Shown piece by piece: positions 59,497 through 64,000 of a stretch of 64,000 nucleotides of DNA; positions within the stretch are counted from its first letter, which is position 1; the number at the start of each line of letters is the position of its first letter. The notes under the pieces were generated by a model, which was not told the origin of the DNA, searched no databases, and was given only the letters and a program-made list of their open reading frames with translations. The position numbers and the translations under genes were made by a program. Origin of the DNA: Hamadaea sp013361475 (GTDB taxonomy: Bacteria; Actinomycetota; Actinomycetes; Mycobacteriales; Micromonosporaceae); the NCBI RefSeq assembly GCF_040654195.1, contig NZ_JBFAHM010000023.1, positions 1 through 64,000 of the forward strand, read 5' to 3'.

Positions 59497-60741
59497 TCAG
59501 GCGGGCAGGTTCCACTTCTGGTTGGCGCCGCCGCCGCAGGTCCAGATCTGCAGCGGGGTGCCGTCGGCCGAGCTGACGCCCGTGGCGTCGAGGCACTTGT
59601 TGGACTGCGGATTCACCAGGTCACGCCCGGCGGTGTAGGTCCACTTCTGGGCTGCCGTTCCGTTGCAGTCCCAGAGTTGCACCTTGGTGCCGTCGGCGGT
59701 GCCGCCGCCCGAGACGTCCAGGCACTTGCCCAACGCCCGGATGGTGCCGTCGGCGCCGATGGTCCACTGCTGCGCGTTGGTGCCGTTGCAGGTCCACAGC
59801 TGGATCTTCGTGCCGTTCGCTGTGCCTGCCGACGCCACGTCGACGCACTTGCCGCCGTATCCGGTGATGGCGCCGACCCGAGTGCCGCCCGTGGTCCACG
59901 AGTAGACCCGGACGTAGTCGATCGTCATGGTCTGCGGGAAGACCGTCGACGCGTTCGGCGAACCGGGCCAGTTGCCGCCGACCGCGACGTTGAGGATCAG
60001 GAAGAACGGGTGGTCGAAGACCCACGGGTTGCCGTTCGTCTCGGCCGAGGTGTGCCGGGAGTACTGGATGCCGTCGACATACCAGGTCACCGCGCCGGGC
60101 TCCCAGTCCACGGCGAAGGTGTGGAAGGCGTCGGCGAAGGCCTGACCGCCGGGCAGCGTGTAGCCGCCGCCGAGGCCGCAACAGCCGGAGTAGCCCGGTC
60201 CGTGGATCGTGCCGTGCACTGTGGACGGCTCGAAGCCGACGTTCTCCATGATGTCGATCTCGCCGCTGTTCGGCCAGCCGACGCTGCCGATGTTGTCGCC
60301 GAGCATCCAGAACGCGGGCCACAGCCCCTGCCCGCGCGGGATCTTCATGCGCGCCTCGAACCGCCCGTACGCCTGGGTGAACTTCCCCTGCGTCTTCAGC
60401 CGGGCCGAGGTGTACTGACAGCTGCCGTACCAGCAGCTGTAGCCGGACGGGTTGCCCGCGCGGGCGGTGATCACGAGGTTGCCGTTGCCGTCGAGGGCGG
60501 CGTTGCTGGTGCTGGTGGTGTAGTACTCCAGCTCGTTGTTGCCCCAGCCGGCGCCGCCGACGTCGTACGCCCACCGGGCCGAGCTGGGCGCGGTGCCGGC
60601 CGCCCCGGTGAACTCGTCGGACCAGGTGAGCCCGCCGACCGCGGCCGCGGCCGGCGGCGCTGCCGGTGCGGTCGCCAGTCCGGCGGCGAGAGTGAGTGCG
60701 GCGCTCAGGGCCAGAGCGCCGCGAAGCAAGGTTCGGGACAT
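59497..60741 (-). CDS. Secreted GH16 beta-1,3-glucanase with ricin-type lectin domain
   Basis: 414 aa. Signal peptide (about 1-34, AAPPAAAAVG), then a GH16 jelly roll (about 36-280) with the catalytic EIDIMENVG (ExDxxE, about residue 160) and WPAFWMLGDN, typical of laminarinases. A ricin beta-trefoil (about 290-414) is nearly the same as that of the GH30 protein. It should cut beta-1,3-glucan outside the cell. ATG at 60741; the promoter TTGACA-18 bp-TAGCGT leaves almost no leader, so translation may be leaderless. Confidence 0.94.
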   Translation of the reverse strand: MSRTLLRGALALSAALTLAAGLATAPAAPPAAAAVGGLTWSDEFTGAAGTAPSSARWAYDVGGAGWGNNELEYYTTSTSNAALDGNGNLVITARAGNPSGYSCWYGSCQYTSARLKTQGKFTQAYGRFEARMKIPRGQGLWPAFWMLGDNIGSVGWPNSGEIDIMENVGFEPSTVHGTIHGPGYSGCCGLGGGYTLPGGQAFADAFHTFAVDWEPGAVTWYVDGIQYSRHTSAETNGNPWVFDHPFFLILNVAVGGNWPGSPNASTVFPQTMTIDYVRVYSWTTGGTRVGAITGYGGKCVDVASAGTANGTKIQLWTCNGTNAQQWTIGADGTIRALGKCLDVSGGGTADGTKVQLWDCNGTAAQKWTYTAGRDLVNPQSNKCLDATGVSSADGTPLQIWTCGGGANQKWNLPA

Positions 60742-60748
60742 AGAAAGA

Positions 60749-60778
60749 ACGCTATTCTTTACTAAATATTCTTGTCAA
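60749..60778 (-). promoter_or_regulatory. GH16 promoter with TATTCTT direct repeats
   Basis: On the minus strand TTGACA (60778-60773), 18 bp, TAGCGT (60754-60749). On the plus strand TATTCTT occurs at 60753-60759 and 60767-60773, inside the promoter, so a repressor bound there would block it. GTTCGGGAC (60731-60739) and GTCCCGAAC (60784-60792) flank the whole promoter as a 9-bp inverted repeat. Confidence 0.6.
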
Positions 60779-60803
60779 TAAAAGTCCCGAACAAAGCGAA
60801 CGC

Positions 60804-61244
60804 CTACGCCAGGCCTTTCCCGGTCTCCACCAGCGTCTTGAGCCCGGACAGGACGAACATCCAACCCCGGCCGCCCACGCTGGCCGCCGTCTTCGGTGAG
60901 CCCGCCAACTGGTCGTGGACCAGGGTCAGGAGGCAGTAGCCGCCCTCCTGCGGCTCGATCTCCCAGGTCACCCGGCTGAACGGTTCCTTGGCCATCTCCT
61001 CGTCGTAGTACGACGACCACTCGTGGATGAGGCGGCGAGGCGGATCGAACTCCAGTACGCGACTGCCGTTGGCGACGCCGTCGCCGGCCATGCTGCTCCG
61101 GCGCTCGTCGGCGGTGACGGTGATGCGTACGCCGTGGAAGTACTGAACGGTCAGCTCGGGATCGACGATCGCCTGCCAGATCTGCTCGGCACTCGCCTTG
61201 ATGAAGACTTGGTAGACCTGTGTGGACTCAATGGTGGTGCTCAT
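60804..61244 (-). CDS. SRPBCC (AHSA1-type) protein
   Basis: 146 aa START-like beta-barrel: QVYQVFIKASAEQIWQAIVD (about residues 9-28) and VTWEIEPQEGGYCLLTLVHD (about 88-107) are typical of AHSA1/polyketide-cyclase-like proteins, which bind hydrophobic ligands. ATG overlaps the ArsR stop (ATGA). ArsR-SRPBCC pairs are common in actinobacteria; the regulated ligand is unknown. Confidence 0.9.
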   Translation of the reverse strand: MSTTIESTQVYQVFIKASAEQIWQAIVDPELTVQYFHGVRITVTADERRSSMAGDGVANGSRVLEFDPPRRLIHEWSSYYDEEMAKEPFSRVTWEIEPQEGGYCLLTLVHDQLAGSPKTAASVGGRGWMFVLSGLKTLVETGKGLA

Positions 61245-61573
61245 GTCGTGCCCTCCAGCCGTTTCTTCAGGTCGATCAGGGCCGCCGCCGGCCCCGCGGT
61301 GTACTTGGTGATCCAGCGGTCGTGGATCATCCGGATCGGCACGGGATTCAGGTAGTGCAACTTCTCCCGTCCCCGCCGTCGCGTCACGACGAGCCCGGCT
61401 TCTTCCAGCAGCTTCAGGTGCTTCATCACGCCGAATCTCGTCATCTCGGGCACTTCGGCCTCGAGGTCGCCGAGCGTCCGGCCGTCCTGCTCGAAGAGGC
61501 GGTCGAGCAGCAGCCGCCGGGTCGGATCGGCCAGCGCCTTGAACACCAGGTCGTCACCGTTCTCGCCGGGCAT
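61241..61573 (-). CDS. ArsR family regulator
   Basis: 110 aa winged-helix repressor: LVFKALADPTRRLLLDRLFE (about residues 8-27) and RFGVMKHLKLLEEAGLVVTR (about 47-66). No metal-binding CxC motif is visible, so it belongs to the non-metal group that accompanies SRPBCC genes. ATG at 61573 has TATCTT 6 nt upstream and no ribosome site (leaderless). A perfect palindrome sits in its own promoter. Confidence 0.9.
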   Translation of the reverse strand: MPGENGDDLVFKALADPTRRLLLDRLFEQDGRTLGDLEAEVPEMTRFGVMKHLKLLEEAGLVVTRRRGREKLHYLNPVPIRMIHDRWITKYTAGPAAALIDLKKRLEGTT

Positions 61574-61579
61574 ACTGCC

Positions 61580-61609
61580 AAGATAGGTGACCATCTGGTC
61601 ACATGTCAA
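61580..61609 (-). promoter_or_regulatory. ArsR promoter with operator in the spacer
   Basis: Minus strand TTGACA (61609-61604), 18 bp, TATCTT (61585-61580). Within the spacer GTGACCATCTGGTCAC (61587-61602) is a 16-bp inverted repeat with 7-bp perfect arms. Binding of ArsR here would block its own promoter. The divergent lactonase gene starts 33 bp away with its own TACGCT box. Confidence 0.7.
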
Positions 61610-61641
61610 TCACCTCGATGATCAACCGGTACGCTGACGGA

Positions 61642-62649
61642 ATGCTGATCTACGTGGGCGCATACACCTCGACCGGCGGCGGCATCCGCTGCTACGAACA
61701 GGACCCCTCGACCGGTGCGCTCACGGAGGCGCATCCTCCCGCGACCGCGATCGATCCGTCCTTCCTCGCCTGGGACGCCGTGAAGGCCAACCTCTACGCC
61801 GTCAGCGAGTCGACCGGCGGCGTCGAGGCGTTCGCCCGCTCGGATCACGGTCTGCTCACCTCGCTCGGCCAGCAGTGGACCGGCGGGGCCGACCCCTGTC
61901 ACCTCGTCGTCGACCCGACCGGGAAGTTCCTCGTGACGGCGAACTACGCCGGCGGCTCGGTCAGCGTCCACCCGATCAACGAGGACGGCTCCCTGGGCGG
62001 ACGCCGTGACCTCCTCGAACACGGCGGCAGCGGACCCGACCCCGAGCGGCAGGAGGGCCCGCACGCGCACATGATCGCGTACCGGCCGTCGGGGACCTCG
62101 TTCTACGTCACCGACCTCGGCACCGACCAGATCCACGAGTACGCCCTGAGCCCGGACGGCGCGATCCTCCCCGTCCGCGAGATCCCCGCCGACGCCGGCA
62201 GCGGCCCCCGGCACATCGCGTTCCACCCGACCAGCGGCACCGTCTACGTCTCGGCCGAACTGGACTCCAGCGTCCTCGTCTATCAGCCGCAGGGCGACGG
62301 GCTCGTACAGGTCGGCAAGGTGGCCGCCACGGTCGAGCCGCCCGCCGAGCGCAACTACCCGAGTCACATCGAATGCTCGGCGGACGGCCGGTTCGTCTAC
62401 GTCGCCAATCGCGGCACGGACTGCGTCACCGTCTTCGCGGTCACCCCGGACGGGCTGACCCCGGTCACCGACGTGCCCACCGGCGGCCGCTGGCCCCGGC
62501 ACTTCGCGATCATCGGTGACCTCCTCTACATCGCCAATCAGGACAGCGGCACGATCACGGTCGCCCCGATCGACCCGGCGACCGGCGTACCGGCGACTCC
62601 GGTGGCCGTCGCCGAGGTGGCGGGCGCCGCCTGCGTCCTCGCCGGCTGA
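61642..62649 (+). CDS. 6-phosphogluconolactonase-like seven-blade propeller protein
   Basis: 335 aa lactonase family (YbhE/Pgl type). Repeated blades with motifs such as HLVVDPTGKFLVTANYAGGS, HIAFHPTSGTVYVSAE and HIECSADGRFVYVANRGTD run through the protein. YbhE hydrolyses 6-phosphogluconolactone, but many relatives have other lactone substrates. MLIYVGAYTS is the usual N-terminus; ATG at 61642 has TACGCT 6 nt upstream (leaderless). Convergent with the ThrRS gene across a family 1 palindrome. Confidence 0.88.
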   Translation: MLIYVGAYTSTGGGIRCYEQDPSTGALTEAHPPATAIDPSFLAWDAVKANLYAVSESTGGVEAFARSDHGLLTSLGQQWTGGADPCHLVVDPTGKFLVTANYAGGSVSVHPINEDGSLGGRRDLLEHGGSGPDPERQEGPHAHMIAYRPSGTSFYVTDLGTDQIHEYALSPDGAILPVREIPADAGSGPRHIAFHPTSGTVYVSAELDSSVLVYQPQGDGLVQVGKVAATVEPPAERNYPSHIECSADGRFVYVANRGTDCVTVFAVTPDGLTPVTDVPTGGRWPRHFAIIGDLLYIANQDSGTITVAPIDPATGVPATPVAVAEVAGAACVLAG

Positions 62650-62672
62650 GTCCTTCGGCCACCTCCGCTGTG

Positions 62673-62739
62673 GGCGCTGGATCAGGGTTCCGGGTCGAAT
62701 CTTGACCGATGATTCGACCGAGAACCCTGATCCAGCGCC
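62673..62739. repeat. Intergenic palindrome, family 1, copy D
   Basis: GGCGCTGGATCAGGGTTC / GAACCCTGATCCAGCGCC are perfect 18-bp outer arms; inner GGTCGAATC / GATTCGACC flank TTGACCGAT. It lies between the convergent lactonase and ThrRS genes. Confidence 0.92.
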
Positions 62740-62771
62740 ATAAACGCGACGCGGGTGGGGCGAAGAAGGGG

Positions 62772-63986
62772 TCAGGGCAAGAGGGCGACCGAGCGGGCGG
62801 CGACGACGGACTGGATGAGGTCCAGCGCCTCCCCCACCGGCTGCGGATCGAGCGACCGCCCGTCGCGGAGTCGCAGTGCGACCGCACCCGCCGCCGCTTC
62901 CCGGGCCCCGATGACGGCGGCATAGGGGATCTTGCGCTGGGCGGCTTCGCGTACGCGCAACGACAGCGAGCCCTCCTCCAGGACCTCGACCCGAAGCCCC
63001 GCCCGGGAAGCCCGGTCGTGCAGCGCCCAGGCGGCGTCCCGCTGCGCCTCCCCGATCGGCACGACGGCGAGCTGCACCGGGGCGTACCAGGCGGGGAAGG
63101 CGCCTTGGTGGACTTCGATCAGATGGGCGAACAGTCGTTCCAGGCTGCCGATGATGCTGCGGTGCACCATGACCGGGCGCTGCTTCACGCCCTCGCTGTC
63201 CACATAAGCCAGATCGAACCGCTCGGGCTGCGCGAAGTCCACCTGGATGGTGGCCAGCGACAGCTCCCGCCCCTGCACGTCGTGGATCTGCAGGTCGATC
63301 TTCGGTCCGTAGAACGCGGCCTCGCCCGGAGCCTCGAAGAACGAGACGCCTTCGGCGATCATCGCGTCACGCAGCATCCCCTCGGCCGCGTCCCAGACCT
63401 CGGATTCGCCCAGGAACCTCTCGCCGCGCAAGGACAGCCGGTAGGAGTCGACCGAGAACCCCAACGCGGCGTGCGCCCGCTTGATCAAGGCGAGCATGTC
63501 GGCGACCTCGGCCCCCACCTGATCGACGCGACAGAACACGTGCGCGTCGTTGAGCGAGATCGCGCGTACTCGGGACAGGCCGGACAGCACCCCGGAACGC
63601 TCGGCGCGGTACTGCCCGCCCAGTTCCGCGATCCGCAGCGGCAGCTCCCGATAGGACCGGCCACGCGCGCCGAACACCATCGCATGATGCGGGCACATGC
63701 TCGGCCGCAAGACCAACGCCTCTTCCTCCGGCGAGGAGGCCATCGGCGGGAACATGTCGTCGGCGAACTTCGCCACGTGCCCCGAGCGCACGTACATCTC
63801 GTGTTTGGCCATCGGCGGCGAATAGACGTGCTGATATCCGGCGAGGCGTTCCTCCTCGCGGATGTACTCCTCGACCGCGTGACGCGCGGCCGCGCCGGCC
63901 GGCAGCCAGATCGGCAGGCCCGCGCCGACGAGCGGGTCCGAGTGGAACAGCTCCAGCTCACGGCCCAGCTTGCGGTGGTCGTTCAT
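62772..63986 (-). CDS. Threonyl-tRNA synthetase lacking TGS and editing domains
   Basis: 404 aa against about 640-690 for normal bacterial ThrRS. It begins at the catalytic domain (MNDHRKLGRELELFHSDPLV). The zinc ligands Cys (RPSMCPHHAM, about residue 94), His (NDAHVFC, about 146) and His (VHRSIIGSLERL, about 271) and the class II motifs (YRAERSGVLSGLSRVR) are kept, and a C-terminal anticodon domain (about 300-404) is present. It should charge threonine but cannot edit mischarged Ser-tRNA itself. An AGGAGGAGAG site precedes ATG. Likely a second ThrRS, possibly drug-resistant or stress-specific. Confidence 0.9.
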   Translation of the reverse strand: MNDHRKLGRELELFHSDPLVGAGLPIWLPAGAAARHAVEEYIREEERLAGYQHVYSPPMAKHEMYVRSGHVAKFADDMFPPMASSPEEEALVLRPSMCPHHAMVFGARGRSYRELPLRIAELGGQYRAERSGVLSGLSRVRAISLNDAHVFCRVDQVGAEVADMLALIKRAHAALGFSVDSYRLSLRGERFLGESEVWDAAEGMLRDAMIAEGVSFFEAPGEAAFYGPKIDLQIHDVQGRELSLATIQVDFAQPERFDLAYVDSEGVKQRPVMVHRSIIGSLERLFAHLIEVHQGAFPAWYAPVQLAVVPIGEAQRDAAWALHDRASRAGLRVEVLEEGSLSLRVREAAQRKIPYAAVIGAREAAAGAVALRLRDGRSLDPQPVGEALDLIQSVVAARSVALLP

Positions 63987-64000
63987 CGCTCTCTCCTCCT

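Overview
The window is very GC-rich and dense, with many GTG starts, 4-bp stop/start overlaps, a class I lysyl-tRNA synthetase and several genes that appear leaderless. This points to a filamentous actinobacterium. Micromonosporaceae is my best guess, inferred from gene content rather than from any marker gene. No rRNA, tRNA, CRISPR, phage or insertion-sequence gene was found.

Layout. 1-4256: 5' part of a huge secreted LamG/YD-repeat (RHS) protein, then a tandem MarR pair and class I LysRS (4441-7258). 7334-14893: an alpha-glucan operon (ROK repressor, two ABC permeases, lipoprotein, GH15, GH31). 15159-19463: HAD hydrolase, DUF1737-GrpB fusion, NAD-dependent epimerase, ATP-dependent DNA ligase. 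19612-24849: a second sugar ABC importer with its own ATPase, divergent from a ROK repressor that carries an in-frame 24-bp tandem repeat. 24907-31298: small membrane protein, XRE regulator/DHA2 exporter pair, PIG-L deacetylase, large LuxR-type ATPase regulator, small basic protein. 31441-34535: GH3 beta-glucosidase and divergent TetR with a clear operator.

34690-46959 is the most distinctive region. It holds a complete pseudaminic-acid pathway (PseB, C, H, G, I and an SpsF/PseF-type cytidylyltransferase) on the minus strand, split by a plus-strand operon of acyl carrier protein, FabG-like reductase, acyl-AMP ligase, LuxE-like acyl-protein synthetase and LuxC-like fatty acyl reductase. An SDR and an aldo/keto reductase follow pseI. 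There is no luciferase, flagellin or glycosyltransferase in view, so this looks like supply of a (possibly lipid- or acyl-modified) nonulosonic acid for a surface polymer. 47081-50517 is a two-ATPase, two-permease ABC-2 exporter set.

50593-60741 is a beta-glucan locus: a ceb-like operon (lipoprotein, two permeases, GH1), a divergent secreted GH30-ricin enzyme, a ROK repressor, a 5'-truncated MarR gene and a secreted GH16-ricin enzyme. Together they would cut beta-1,3/1,6-glucan outside the cell, import the oligomers and split them inside. 60804-63986: ArsR/SRPBCC pair, 6-phosphogluconolactonase-like protein, and a ThrRS that lacks the TGS and editing domains.

Scattered between genes are at least ten long palindromes in four families. 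Five of them lie beside short GC-rich tandem repeats. Several regulators have operators visible inside their promoters.
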